Assembly (NCBI GenBank): GCA_963965975.1
Contig: OZ014423.1
Coordinates: 1-64,000 of the forward strand
Reading direction: 5' to 3'
DNA length: 64,000 nt
Source of the DNA: Xestospongia bergquistia
Taxonomy: Eukaryota; Porifera; Demospongiae; Haplosclerida; Petrosiidae
Shown here: in pieces, positions 49,255-62,068 of the stretch
Layout: each line of letters begins with the position of its first letter
Numbering within the stretch: position 1 is the first letter of the stretch
Notes under the pieces: model-generated
The model's database searches: none
Told to the model about the DNA's origin: nothing
The model's input: only the letters and a program-made list of their open reading frames with translations
Translations under genes and position numbers: made by a program

Positions 49255-51569
49255 TTAAAAATTATTGCCTCTTGTTAAAACAATACTAGCATATGGTTCT
49301 TGTTGTGTGGCATTTAACACACCTCTTGTCAATAACTCTATACACAACAATAATATAACACTCTTAATATTAATACATTACCTAATACATGAGAAAATCT
49401 TATTGCTGCAGTTAATTTTGTACATTGAGAAAAAGGTAAAAGGTCAGACAATTGAACTTGAACTTTTTCCCGAAAATTCTTAACTACAACACAGCTATGT
49501 ACACACAGACACAGTGTCACTATGATGTCATATTACCTCACCTAAAAAATGCATTAGTATCACTCTCAATTGGACCAGCAGATTCTATTGAAATGTTATC
49601 TAATGGAAAATTATCATCATATTCATCTCCATCAATAATTGGAGAGAGATGACTCAAAGGAACAAGACTCATTCTTTCTAAAGTTCTATGAAAAAGACAA
49701 TATTAATTATTCATAATAAATATATAAACCTTTGTGTTGATGAAGTGATAAAATCAAATTCACTAGAATAGTTTATTGATATTATACCTCCAGACACATC
49801 TAACAAGATATAAAATCACATGATGGATCACGTGACTGATACCAGTAGAAAAGGGTGTGGCATTAGCCCAAGAGGGATCTCGGGCTGTTTCGTTGTAACT
49901 TGATCCAGCTCTCAAAACTTCTAAATCACTTTTGAACAATGACTCAGTTATTGTTGACTAATGCTAACAATAATGTTATCAATAACAATAATAACATAAA
50001 ATACCTGAATATCATCGCAATCAAAATCTAATAACAGCAATAACATCAGAGGTAAACAGTAATAACAACATCAATGACATCAGAGGTAAACAATAATGGC
50101 TTATATACCTGTTAATTCATAACTGTTCCTTTTCCAAAGATCCCATAATATCATGTTCTGTCCAACTAACACAAATTACATAGTCAATACAATTATATTA
50201 TAACTAACTTGTAATAGAACAACAAGGTTCAGATAGAAGAATTTTAGCTGCTATTTTCTTATGAAACTAAATAAAATAATGTAATAATATGTTCTTGTTA
50301 TAATATGTCATACATTATTTGCACGTCGAGGAGTACAAACTCTCTTTAACTGTTTCTCAGTTAACTCAATCACAGCATCAAATGCTAGTTTTCTTTTAGC
50401 CTTACCTGGTTTACCTTGAGGTGCCACATCAACCTCAGGCAATGGTGATATAAAAATATCTTCCTACATTATCATGAGTCAATCAGCATTGTAAAAAATT
50501 CATTACATTGTAATGAGGAGTATGATGATGATCAGAAATATTTGAATTAATTGGTTGTAGAGTGGGTGTGGCTTCAAGTGGAAAAGTACATCTTGGTGGA
50601 GTAGGTGTGGTCAACATAGTGGGTTGTGGCATAGGTGTGCCACCTAAAACTGGTATAGGACCATAGGATAGTTCACTTCCATCAAAGTCACAGTCACCAG
50701 GAATCTAGTGATAACTTAAAGCACACATTAACTATTACACTAACTTCATAGAGAATTGATTCTGATGAGAAATCTTCACTCATTGTAATATCTCGCTGAT
50801 CAATAACTGTGTACTCTAATATGAGTTGTCATAACAAACAAACATAATATTATATCAACTTACCTACATCTTCTGCACAATTAAGAGAGAAAAACTCACT
50901 CTCCTAAAGCAATGTTATAGATGTATTATATAGTAATGTGTCAGTAACATACTGGTAAGATAGTTATATCAGAAATAGATGGAGGATCAGAGAATGATGT
51001 GACCATCAATAAAGGATCAATTAATGTCACTTGGTTCATTCTAATGAGCATTATATTGTATTACAAATTGTATAGTTAATAGTACCTTGCTGGTTTTGAG
51101 CAAGTAGGGTCTTCTAATTTACTAAATGTCATCTGAAGACGAACCCAAACATTTTTTACATCAGCTATTAATAAATGGAATAGCTTTGATCTGTATAATA
51201 AGTTAAACCTTACAATAAACATAGCATGTTTGTTTCTCTAGAACTTTTACCAACCCAAATAATAGTATTGCAAATATACGTAATGTTAACCAGGGTCTCT
51301 TTAATGTTGTTAATTGGTTCATATCAACGCTATAAATAATACAATATTCATAAATTGTTCATTCACAGATATACTGACCATACTGACAGAAGAGGTACTT
51401 GCTCCCAATGTCTCCTAGTCAATCTACTGCTATTGTGAGCAGCCCTCCTGTCATGAATATTCATATAACATTCCTCACCCACGTGTATTTACCAGACAAT
51501 GTACCAGTGGATGTTGCTGTACAAGATGTTGTATAAAGCGTCCATGTTCTCTGGAGTAACATCATCCAT
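49255..51569 (-). CDS. Alpha-kleisin, RAD21/REC8 family cohesin subunit
   Basis: Multi-exon - strand gene (about a dozen short exons), stop TAA at 49255-49257. N-terminal exons give WRAAHNSSRLTRRHWEQ, then LKRPWLTLRIFAILLFGLVKV and SKLFHLLIADVKNVWVRLQM, which follow the kleisin N-domain plan (WLAAHWDKKLTKAHV ... GHLLLGVVRIY ... ADCNEAFIKIKMAF). A middle exon has KRKLAFDAVIELTEKQLKR, the conserved kleisin RKLIVDxVKEL block. The C-terminal winged-helix part ends LSDLLPFSQCTKLTAAIRFSHVL, then TQQEPYASIVLTRGNNF, matching the RAD21 C-end (TQEEPYSDI). It bridges SMC1 and SMC3 in cohesin. Two in-frame ATGs (51569 and 51545) are possible. Odd: the usual MFY start is missing and the protein is strongly diverged, so RAD21 versus REC8 or RAD21L is open. 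Confidence 0.8.
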
Positions 51570-51677
51570 ACTTGTCTTCTTCTAGTAAGTTACTGCGTTA
51601 AATGGCGCAAAGTTTATATTTAAATCTGAGCACCTGTTTTACTTTTTGAATGAATAAGATTGTTATCAATATTATTA

Positions 51678-52798
51678 TTATATGGCTGTAGGTTGCAAAT
51701 TAATGAGAGTATTGCTGGACTGAGCTAGTTCACTAAGTGAGACACGTCCTCGCTGTCGAATAAATTTAGCCACACCCTCCAATTCTTGTACACTGATATA
51801 AATGAATTTCCCACGATCATCAATTACTCCAGTCAATTGACGAGACTCTTGAAGACTTTGAACACGAGCGATGACATCCTATTAAATATTTCTCATAAAG
51901 ATATTTTATCAAAGGGTCTGTCTACTTGTGTTCTCATGTTGAATTCAGCAGCAAGGTCCTCTAGAAACACCACTTTATTCTCCTGTAAACATTAATGTAT
52001 TATTTGAACATGGGACATAATATATTTACTTTAATGTATTGAATAAAATCTTTAATTGACTGCAACACAAGACACATATCTCACTCAGTTGAATTAGTTG
52101 ATGAATAAACTAACTTTAGATTCATCTTCCTCTCTCATATATCCTTCTTCTTCAACAACAAAGCTAGCTTTTAGTTCCAAATATTGTTCATGTTCTTCCC
52201 TCTCTAATTGTAAACGTTTTTCAATTTCTTCTTGTTCCTACACAGATATATATGTTTGGTAACTAGCAAGAGTAGCCAGTCACCTCTTTTTTCTTTTGTT
52301 CCTCTTCTTCTTCTTCTTGTTTCTTTAATTCTTCTTGTCTAAGAGCTTCTCTCTTCTTAACATCCTCTCTGAATGCTTCTTCTTGCTATACTAAAATTAA
52401 TATGACTTTTCAGTACAAGAGATACAAACTTCTCGAAGTGCTTTCTTCTCAGCTTTAGCTCGAAGTTTGATCATTTTCTTCGTTCCAATCTTTTTCATTT
52501 GTTTATCGTCTTCATCACCAGCCGTAGTCTCATCAATGTCATTGTCAACTAAAATATTAAATACTCAAAAACTTGTTTGATATTCAAATGGCCCACCGTT
52601 ATTAACTCTAGGTCTTCTTCTAGCTCCACCTACTACAAATTCTGGTTCCTGTTCTAAAAACAAAATAGTAGCATTGTTACAGCAGTTGATACCTCTGGGT
52701 TGTTCTGGTGGTCTAGTAAAAAAGTTCTGAATAAATGGAATAGAGAGAAGAAGAACAGCTACAATAACAGCACCAGCCAACCATAGAAGTGGATCCAT
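51678..52798 (-). CDS. DDRGK1: DDRGK domain-containing protein 1 (UFMylation, ER membrane)
   Basis: ATG at 52798 opens an N-terminal membrane anchor ([18 protein letters not shown]), followed by a Pro/Arg-rich piece, a long charged E/K/R/Q coiled coil (exons about 52110-52540, with [12 protein letters not shown]) and the C-terminal winged-helix region: FIKYI exon 52030-52059 (30 nt), [19 protein letters not shown] (51926-51982) and the last exon 51678-51878 with [12 protein letters not shown], the family signature, and [18 protein letters not shown]. Stop TAA at 51678-51680. DDRGK1 (UFBP1) anchors the UFM1 ligase UFL1 at the ER membrane and acts in ER homeostasis and ribosome UFMylation. An in-frame ATG 30 codons upstream exists, but the family places the anchor at the very N-terminus. 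It lies about 110 bp downstream of the kleisin start, same strand. Confidence 0.92.
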
Positions 52799-53280
52799 TC
52801 TTTCAGCAGGTAGCCACACCCATAATCGCACACCTCCTCCCACGTGGGTTGTGGCTATTTGCCTATAAAAACAAACGTCACTCGAAAGTTGCATTAGTGC
52901 AGAAGAGTTAGTTTGTGTGTATGTTGGATTACGTGAGAGCTCTAGTTTTGCAGCCTCTCAGATGTTGACACATCAGTCTTTGACTTCCAATTCAAGGTCA
53001 GTAGTAGAGATAATCCAATGTCCATTATGTATGTACGAGCAATGCATGTTTAGATAATGTATATTATCAGGTATGTATGGAATGTAGTGGGAGGATGACC
53101 CAGCCTTGCTGTGGGAGTATCTCATATAATAGGATTGTTTATCAATACTCCCTTTGTCAGAGATCTGATACAGTATACCTTTTATTGTTCAGGGAATTGC
53201 CTCCCCCTGACAGTAATTAATGAACAGGAACAACTAGTTCAACTGTAAACTGTTATTTCTATTACAATAGAAAATACAAA
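52799..53280. promoter_or_regulatory. Divergent promoter region, DDRGK1 and MIEAP-domain gene
   Basis: About 480 bp between the two start codons. It contains CACGTGGG and GTGGGAGG elements near 52835-52850 and 53085-53095. A possible 5' UTR intron for the right-hand gene starts at GTCAGTAG (about 52996) and could end at one of the AGs before 53281. No core promoter motif is decisive. Confidence 0.4.
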
Positions 53281-55649
53281 ATGCAGCGTATATTCAATTT
53301 GCCTCGAGTTCGAAGAAGAAGTGTTGACCATGTGACCCAAACAATGCCAATTGCAGGAGGTGGCCATACACGTACTATAGTGAAACGTACTGAAAGCAAA
53401 ACAGAGTATGAATTAACTTCAATACGCATTTGTCAACTTCTCGAAAGAAAAAAATATCAAAAAGTTGTTGACATTCTGCGAGAAACATCATGTGAGCATA
53501 TTTTAAAATGCCTTGAAAGTTTTCCCTTTAAAGCCTTAAATAAAGGAGTTCCAGATAGTTTTCCAATATGGGAGACACTTCTTATTAAGTTACATAATGT
53601 GGAAGAAGGCTACATAGTCCAAGTACCTAATACTGCTTATGATGAACTGGTAGTACGTATTGCCTACATTTTGTCATATCTTGACCGAGATCCCCAGCGG
53701 GACCAATCTGATCTCTTTGGTCAATGTAGAAGAGTACTTAAAAAAGTCTACATGCAATATCATGAAATTATTAATAATTTGTTAACAGAAAATGAGAAAT
53801 TGTCTCGTGTTTTATATTCATTAACATTACACATTCCTCTGGGCACTGATTCATTAGCTGTTACTCTCCAACAAGCTATTTATGATGAAGTCAATGCAAG
53901 TCTCATTGATTTTAAAGATGCAATAGAACGATTGGAAGATTTAACACAACATGATATCTCTCATCAACCAGAGAATCCAACAAAGAATGGCTTTTCCATG
54001 ACACGTAATTATAGTCAACGTGAAATTCAAGAAAGGCTTTATTTCAATCAATGTGTAGTAAGAAGTGTCACACCTTGTAAAAGGAAAGATAACTTGGATC
54101 AATTGTTAGAAATGCTTGGATCTCGTATACAAGGTGACAAAGATGTATTGTCAATATTTGCTGGTGTGAGGGAACATAATGATCATATAACAGAGAATGA
54201 ACCTGTTGAGCCCTGGTTACGACATTATCAACATTCCATTGAATGTGCTATTACTTTATTGAGAGAAATTGAAAGTGAATTAGCCATCAAATCACCATCT
54301 TCTAGTCCTCCAGGAGAGAAAAGGGAGGAGTTAATATCACCAGATTTGGAGCCTTTGACTGCCTTTCCTGTATCCTCAGTGAGTTTAGATCATGATCAAT
54401 TTCCTACATTAGATAAAGAAACTGCCCAGCACCATTCTATATCACGTCACAGATCATCTAGTGAAAAATTGTTACTGATTCGACCAATGTCTGCTAATTT
54501 AATGGATACTAGCTCTAGTGATCAAGATATATCTGTCAAGTCTTTGAACCATCCATTACAAAAATCTCAATCTCCTATAGTAATAGCAGGAATGAAAAAA
54601 AGACCAAGTCTTAATCCATTACGTCGAAGTCTTCGTAACAGTATGAGACGTTTGTCATCTTCAACTGGTAACATGTCATTAAAATCAAAACGCTTCATGG
54701 CTCGTTCTAGTTCAGGTGGAAAACCAAGTGATGATGATATTCAATTAGAAATAACTAAAAGAGAATTATTTGATGCAAGAGAAAAAATACAGTCTTTAAG
54801 ACGTCGAGAACGAGAGCTTACTGACAGGTAAGTATGACATTTAATTATGTTATATATTATCTGGAACCTGCAGGTTATCAGAAACAGCACAACGTCATTT
54901 GCAAGACAGTGAACGATTTGAAGATATTTTAATGGGAGCAAACCGGCCATCCCTTGTTGTTCAACGTTACCAAGAGTTATACTCTCAAGAAAGAATTGAA
55001 GCGTATGATGCTATAACTGACATTGAAGGCTTGGATGACATCATTTTTATTCCTGAATTTCTTCTAGATATTCTCAAGGTATTGACTGATATTATATAAA
55101 CACAATTTATTTTGTTGATAGTGTTCCCACAGTGCTGCCCAATGTAACCTGGACTCTCTTCATAAAGGATGGAAGAGATCTCTAGGTGTCAAAGAAAGTT
55201 ATGCATCAGATGAGCGCTCAATGGCAGCTATAAGACAATTACAATCTGCAGTATCTGTGTACATACGCAAGATGTCTTCTTCCTTTGACATTGAAAACAT
55301 TGTCAATGTTAGTTTAATATTTATTGAATGAAATGTCTCACTTTTACCAAATTAGATGATACAGTGGGATCTTGAAAAACGCTATAGTTCACTACCTTTT
55401 TTCCACCTCATTATAAAGTCACCTCCTGTTCTGTGTTACATTGAAGAGTGTGCCAAATTAGGATGGGATTTGGTCATTCAAAACCCACCGATGGTATTAA
55501 ACTATCATGAAACAGATTTCTCACCTGAACTTCATACTCGATTTCACAGTGCTGATAGCAGTTCTGAAGTTATTATATGTTACCAATGGCCTACCCTAAT
55601 ACATCAAACTTCAGGAGCAGTTCTTATTAAAGGAATTGTGATTACATAA
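53281..55649 (+). CDS. MIEAP-domain (mitochondria-eating-protein-like) protein
   Basis: Exons 53281-54827, 54874-55078, 55122-55307, 55356-55649 (TAA) encode 743 residues. The N-terminal half is helical and acidic/basic (KTEYELTSIRICQLLERKKYQ, DEVNASLIDFKDAIERLEDL), followed by a Ser-rich disordered stretch with basic RRSLRNSMRRLSSS motifs (about residues 350-470) and a coiled coil (LFDAREKIQSLRRRERELTDR). The C-terminal 220 residues (RPSLVVQRYQELYSQERIEAYDA ... SPPVLCYIEECAKLGWDLVIQ ... YQWPTLIHQTSGAVLIKGIVIT) follow the C-terminal domain of SPATA18/MIEAP, which ends VWPALM...VIMKGEAVT. Human MIEAP acts in mitochondrial quality control and binds cardiolipin; whether this protein does so is not shown. 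Invertebrates carry many MIEAP-domain proteins, so orthology is not claimed. Confidence 0.78.
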
Positions 55650-56065
55650 TGTTATTTATTTTTAATTTTATTTATTTTATATATTTATTTTTTTAGTTTT
55701 AATATTGATTGTGGTGGTACTGTAAAGGCAGATGGTGGTAATAATTGACATTGTTGAGGTACCAGTAATTCAATATGGTGTAGCTTGTTACCATGGTGAC
55801 TGCTGTCACTGGAAGTAGACAGGAATGTGAAAGATTCTGATTTATTAAAGGAATTGTGATTACATAATTAATGTTATTTATTTTTAATTTTATTTATTTT
55901 ATATATTTATTTTTGTAGTTTTAATATTGATTGTGGTGGTACTGTAAAGGCAGATGGTGGTAATAATTGACATTGTTGAGGTACCAGTAATTCAATATGA
56001 TGTAGCTTGTTACCATGGTGACTGCTGTCACTGGAAGTAGACAGGAATGTGAAAGATTCTGATTT
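55625..56065. repeat. 218-bp tandem duplication across two convergent gene ends
   Basis: The block 55625-55842 is repeated at 55843-56065 almost without change (one visible G/A substitution near 55774/55999, a few extra bases near TACATAATTAATG and a shorter T-run). Copy 1 contains the last codons and stop of the MIEAP-domain gene followed by a relic of the SFI1-like C-terminal exon; copy 2 contains a relic of the MIEAP-domain end followed by the working SFI1-like end (stop 55907-55909). The original convergent stops must have been only about 40 bp apart. Confidence 0.9.
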
Positions 56066-59000
56066 AGTAAGAGTGGGTGGAGTTGTTGGACGAGGGGAAG
56101 TTACATTAGGAACAATGTCCCTATAATTAAGAGTGGATTGAGCAGTCAAATGAGGTGTAATGTCTTCTCTCTTATCAGAAAGTGTTGTTAAATAGTCAGG
56201 TTTACGAGGTGGTAGTCGTGGATATGATGGAATATCAAATGTCTTCACTAATTGATCCCAATATGTCGTATCTAATGACAGTAATAATAATAACAATAAT
56301 ATAACAATGTATGTACCTCTACAATGAGACTGCCCCTGTTCTGATTGTTTTTGATGTTTGATATCTTTCATTTGTTTCTGACTTGGATGAGATTGTTCTA
56401 ACTGAATTCTACAATGAGGAAGTCCCTGTTTTCTCTTAATAGTAATTGTTCTCCAATGAGTAGCACATTTTTGAACACATAGCCACAATCTATTATTAGC
56501 CTATATTTACAATATATTATTAACAACAAGAATTATTAATATTACTTCAGATTGTTGTGTAAGTGCTCTCTTTGAACGACATGATTGAATAGATGTAGCA
56601 ACCTAAAGAGAATAGTCAATAAGCATCATTTAGAGTATCCTAACTTTAATCCATTGAGTAACTCCTCTGGTCAATAACTGTGTACGATATACGTCCATTG
56701 CTATGTTATATCGCCACTTCTTTCTTTTCTTATCAATAACATGATCATACCAGTATTTAATAACCTACAGAGGTAGTGGTTAAGTATTTATAATCATTGT
56801 AGCATTATTACTTTGTGTTGTAATGCTTGGCTCCATTGCCATAATGCAACTGATGTTTGATGTGACTGAACTAAATGTTCCATGAACTATATAATATATA
56901 CTAATTAAAGTGATAATATTAAGGAGTATGTTCTACCTGAACCCTCCAATAAGAGTAATGTAATGATATCACTCGCATTTTATTAAAATGATGACTTTTC
57001 TGAGACAAATTCTAGACAAAGTATTGAACTATTAATATTGTAATAATAACACAATAATAACAATTGTCTACCTTTATTTTTAATTTCATTTGATGATACA
57101 TCAGCCATTTATAAAGTGCAACTTTTAATAATCTTCTAGAATTAAACTGATAAGCTCTCTGATTTTTTTTCTTCCATAAAACTTTATTTTTAACTTGTTC
57201 ATGCCATTTATTAAAACAATAGGTCAATTTAACTATCAGAAAATAATAATAAATTCAATATAATAATAATAAATTCAATATCTTTACCTTGATTTAAAAC
57301 TTCTGTTGCCCTAGCAACTGATTGATTTTCTGCTTCAACTAACTGTGACATCTCATAGGTTCTAATTCTCCAGTAAATCAGTGCCTACTCATTGCCCCTC
57401 TAATTAACAACTAATAATAAATACTTAATTACTTTCTTTAAAATAGATTTGTGTTGATGTTGCAAAGCCAAAGTCAGTTGAGTTCTCATTTCAATAACAT
57501 TATTAACAGCAACATGCCATTGATTAAATACTCTCCTGTAATTAGTTTGTTAATAGATTTTCTCCATTAAATCATCCTACCTCTTAATAACTTCATTATA
57601 ATGATCAAGGGCACAATGAACTTTGACCTTTTTCTTACAACTCTTGCAATAATGAGCCTAATAATCCAGGGGTCCTCTTGTTATAGTTCAAAGTTTTATA
57701 TATTCTCTTACTTTCCATGTTGTAATACATTGTTTTAATAGAGTAAGTGAATAGAATTTATGAGCAGTAGTGAGTTGATGCATTTTTTCTCTCTTCCTAA
57801 GTACATACTAAAAAACAACAATAAAAATATTATTATATAACTAACTATCTTCCAGCTTTGCCAAACTTGTAATAATTGTTTTCTATGATGGAAGTTACCA
57901 GCCATTATATAGAGTTGATATCTACACAACACACACATACACACCATATGTTATTATATCACTAACCTCTTGTGTATAACTTTTATTTTGTTCCTCCATT
58001 TACTGAGTGTAGTATACTTTAATTTAAAATGATATTGATTGTCTGCTAAAACCTAGTATGATACTAATATAACACTATATATATATATATATAGTCTTAT
58101 AATGACTTTTAAATGACTTGAATGAAGTCGTTTATAAGCAGCTCTTCTCCATTTGATCAGTACAGTTTTCATCAATGCTATCTCATGCTATTACAAGTTA
58201 GTGGTCATATAATAATAATAATATATATATATACCTTTACTAGAAATAGTTTCATATCATGTTGATATAGACTAGTTCTCCACCAATGATAATAGCTCTT
58301 ACATAGCAGAGTTTCACTACATGTAATGATAACGACCCTACTAATTAAAAGATAAAATTACCTTCTAAAATTATCAGCCATTGTTTTTAATCTTCTGTTC
58401 TCATGAACAAGTTGTACATTCTCTTTAAACACATACATAAATCTAAAGAGACACACATTATATTATATTATTAGAACATACTTACTTTGGCATCATCTTC
58501 ATTTTAAAATGACAGATTGCTTTGTGATATAACTTAAACTTCATTTGTTGTTTCATAACATATTGCTGCCAATTTCTCCAATAATAAAGTAACACTTTAT
58601 TACTACATAATGTATGTATCCCCTGATATATTATACTTTAATTAATCATTACCAATGATACTCTCTAGCTCGTTTTGTTAGTGAATGTAAATTGATTTCT
58701 TCACAATGTTCACAACGTTGTAGCCATACCTTCCATACAGTTTGTATGCACTATTGGCATTATAATACATAATGTCTTAACATTCAATACCAACCTTCAT
58801 TTGATGGAACCCAAGAGCTGTTTGATGTTGATGTCTGGACAACTGTTGACAATGTTGATAGTTAACTAAACCATGTAATCCCTTTGACTACAACAGATAT
58901 CATTAGTAAGAAAATAAAATATAGTATATACTTTGAGATGTTTCTTGTAATGTTCAGTAGCTAGTACTCTCAGATAACTTTGATAATGTTGATTCTCTAC

Positions 59001-60464
59001 ATCTGACGATATAATATAAATATAGTCACATGACAATAGTCTTGGCTCACATGATCTCCAAGCTAATAGAGTTCTTTGCAGTAGCACACTTTGAACCTTA
59101 CATTCTATAATGCTGAAAATCTTATACAAGTTTTGTTGGTGTTGTGTTAAGTATTTCCAGTAATAGAAATAATGATATAGACATTGATGATGATAAAAGA
59201 TATCAGCTTGATCTAAGAGAGAGAATGGATGGAAATAAGAGAAATGTTAAATACCTTGACGTGCTCTTTTGTTAGTTCTACTGACAACAAATTGACACCA
59301 TATTTTCCAGTAATATTTAATTAAGACACTGTTATAATGAGCAATTGCAATATTATATTGACAATAACTGTGTCTTTTATTACAATATCTGATATACCAG
59401 ACTCTATAGAACTATAGCAATTGTTAGTGTCACTCAACTCTTTCTACTTACTTTAGCCAACAGTACAGTATTCCAATGTCCCTGTGCTTTACTGGTCATT
59501 TCTTTATAATTAACTAACTGATGTTGGCTATGATGCCATCTGTTAACAGCTCTTCTATCATATAATTCATATCATGTGACTGAACTATGGGATCACATGA
59601 TCACAAACCTTATTAATAGTAAGTTATAAAATTCAGTAGCTCTTTGTTTGTATTGTTGTTGTTCTTTTTGCTGTACTAGATAATATGACCATTGTCTGAA
59701 ACATTGCCTCTTCTGATTACAGAGTGCTATATAAAGTCACATGACTTTGTCAATACATCATGTGACACCAAACAAACCCATTTCTTGAGCCAATATATAT
59801 TTTTTGTTTCTTTTATGTTTCATTGCAACATATTGTCTCCATCTCCTCCAACACATATACCAAAGTCGATATCTATATAGACACACCCATTATGATCTCA
59901 TATGATGTCATAGTTTACCTATTATGACAATCAGCTCTTATAGATAATTTCCATTCATATCGAGCTGTCCATGACAGATTATGCCAAACTTTAAATATAT
60001 TACCAAGTAGTTTTTGACGATAATGTCTCCTATAGCAATAGTATCATTATGTCACATGACAATGACATTATTACCTAGCAACTGATGGTAATACCCGACC
60101 AAAGACCTTATGTTGCCATAACAATCCATACTTCCTCAATAAATACCTAAAAAATTTTGTCGCTAGTCATGACCACTAGATCATTACCTTGATTGTGATG
60201 TCACTACTTTGGGCTTCTTAATGACAAAAGTCTGTCTCAATGGTTCACGACATTGTCGAGAGGGAACTGTAACAGTCCATGGATTACAAGACAAAGGGGG
60301 AGTGTCCTTACTTCAATAATAAAAATGTAAATTATACATGTCCTCTTACAGACTTACTATGACACTATTGGTCGAGATGAGTTGACTTTTGTTCGGTCTC
60401 TCTTGTTACTAAAAGACGTCTGCTTTATCTTCTTTCCTTGTACAGAGAGGTGACGGAGTGCCAT
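55907..60464 (-). CDS. SFI1-like centrin-binding repeat protein
   Basis: Multi-exon - strand gene: ATG at 60464 (MALRHLSVQGKKIKQTSFSNK), stop TAA at 55907-55909, more than 20 short exons with introns of about 40-60 nt. Most exons encode one or two helical repeats of about 30 residues built on the pattern (A/L)LxxW...: LTYCFNKWHEQVKNK, LLKVALYKWLMYH, QLLQVWQSWKI, RTLLAWRSCEP. Such repeats form the long helix of SFI1, which binds a row of centrins at centrioles and spindle poles. The N-terminus (TVTVPSRQCREPLRQTFVIKKPK) and the C-terminal exon 55907 to about 56270 (Pro/Ser/Thr-rich, YPRLPPRKPDYL) are non-repetitive. Repeat type is clear; the exact exon list and full length are not established here, and another Trp-helix repeat protein cannot be excluded. 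Confidence 0.7.
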
Positions 60465-60813
60465 TAGCCGGAGAAGGTTAGCCTTCAATTTTTAAACCAA
60501 TAGGCCTACTGGTCCACGCATGCGCAAACTATATACGTGTATTCGTGGAATAAAATTATAGCCATGCCTTTTTACATAATATTACAGCCTCCTTGTATCA
60601 CCAAGACACCAACACAGCTAGCAATTGCTATGTCAGTGGTGTCCTCCAGTGTCTGATGAACCACCCTATTTTTTAGAATTCCATTAATCAACCAGCAAAC
60701 ATATGTACAAAGTCTGATATAATATTTTAAAGTTAAAAAAAATTCAAATTAATGCAAACTTATGCAGTTGCACAGGAGTATGTTTACTGAAGGCATTACT
60801 AAACTTATACAGG

Positions 60814-60983
60814 ATGTACAGGTATAACAGTGGTACAACAACACTTTTGTTAGAATCTCTTGATCAAACTCTATCAAGTAAAAGAGAAAAATACAAAAAA
60901 TATCAGAACTTATTATTGAAAACAGATACTCATGAGTATTATGTTCAACTAGTCAATAATTTAACTGAATTATTTGATGCAAG
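60814..60983 (+). pseudogene. Possible exon or gene relic
   Basis: From ATG at 60814 an open frame of about 56 codons (MYRYNSGTTTLLLESLDQTL ... VNNLTELFDAR) with helical, charged composition ends at a good donor, AG/GTAAGG. The next acceptor that keeps the frame (about 61078) leads to a stop after some 46 codons. Further down, 61199-61393 encodes another helical peptide (YYVEQGIYLQDLILKELDNS) in isolation. This could be a decayed gene or chance. No family was recognised. Confidence 0.2.
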
Positions 60984-62020
60984 GTAAGGCCTTGTATCAC
61001 ATTTTAAAATGGTTATTATTGATTACTGGACAAAACAACTAGTAGAACAAAATTTTCTAATAACTGGATGGAAACAGGTTACAATTCAGTAATATTTTTA
61101 TCAGCTATCTGACTCTTTTTATCACAGTGACATGTAACAAATGCAATTACACCAACAGTAAGACACAGACTAGTAGTGTGTGCTTGTATTGAAAATACAT
61201 GTTAGTAATGATATTAAGAGTGATACTAGCTCAATATTATGTTGAACAGGGAATCTACCTTCAGGACTTGATTCTTAAAGAATTAGATAATTCAGATAAT
61301 ATTCTAGACTACATTTGTGAAGGGTATGCACCTATAATCCTGTTATTTGATAAGATCAGTCATAGATTTGTCTCTAAGTTTAGTATAATATAAATTTAGG
61401 CATGGAAGCTGTGGTGAATCTCTTCAGACTTTGATATAACAAAACATGCCAACCTTTATGTATTCACATAACAAAGACTTCAACATCGTTAGTCAAACAT
61501 ATTGTAACAAATAACATTATGACATCAATTGTTATGTTAATAGAACTGAGTGTCCAGTTGTTCAAGTACAGGTATAAAACATTAGATAAGATGTATTGTA
61601 GCTAACACATATATGCACTGTATGTATGTTTATTTGTATCGCATTCAGAAAACTACATTAAAAGGCAGCGCCATTTATAAACTTGTGGGGATAGTGAAAT
61701 ATCAGAATAGACACTACTCTTCATTATACACTCCAAAGAAAGCAATACTTCATAGTTCTATATCAGTAACACTAATGTATGTGCAAAATTGTATTTAATT
61801 GTACAATCAATCACCAGTAACATAGGTTACTCCTGTTAATACAGCAAAATCATTCAACAAGATCCATTCATGCTTTTCTATCATTCAGATGAAGGTTCAA
61901 ATGTACATGCACTTTTCATATAGAACATGTAAACTGCAGGCAACAGAAACAACCACTGTCTATGTCATCTATTATATGTCTCACTACAATGGACTACCTA
62001 ATAGATGAGGTGAATACTAT

Positions 62021-62068
62021 GACTGACCATATAATATACACATATATGTGTATACTATATGGTCAGTC
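62021..62068. repeat. 48-bp near-perfect palindrome
   Basis: GACTGACCATATA at the left end is matched by TATATGGTCAGTC at the right end, and the whole 48 bases are self-complementary with one mismatched pair (A/A-type at the fourteenth position from each end). The centre is CACATATATGTG. There is essentially no loop, so it is a cruciform-type dyad and not a transcribed stem-loop of usual form. Confidence 0.85.

Noticed and set aside
59692-59880. Open frame on the + strand within the SFI1-like gene
   Set aside because: It crosses exon and intron boundaries of the - strand gene and has no recognisable content.
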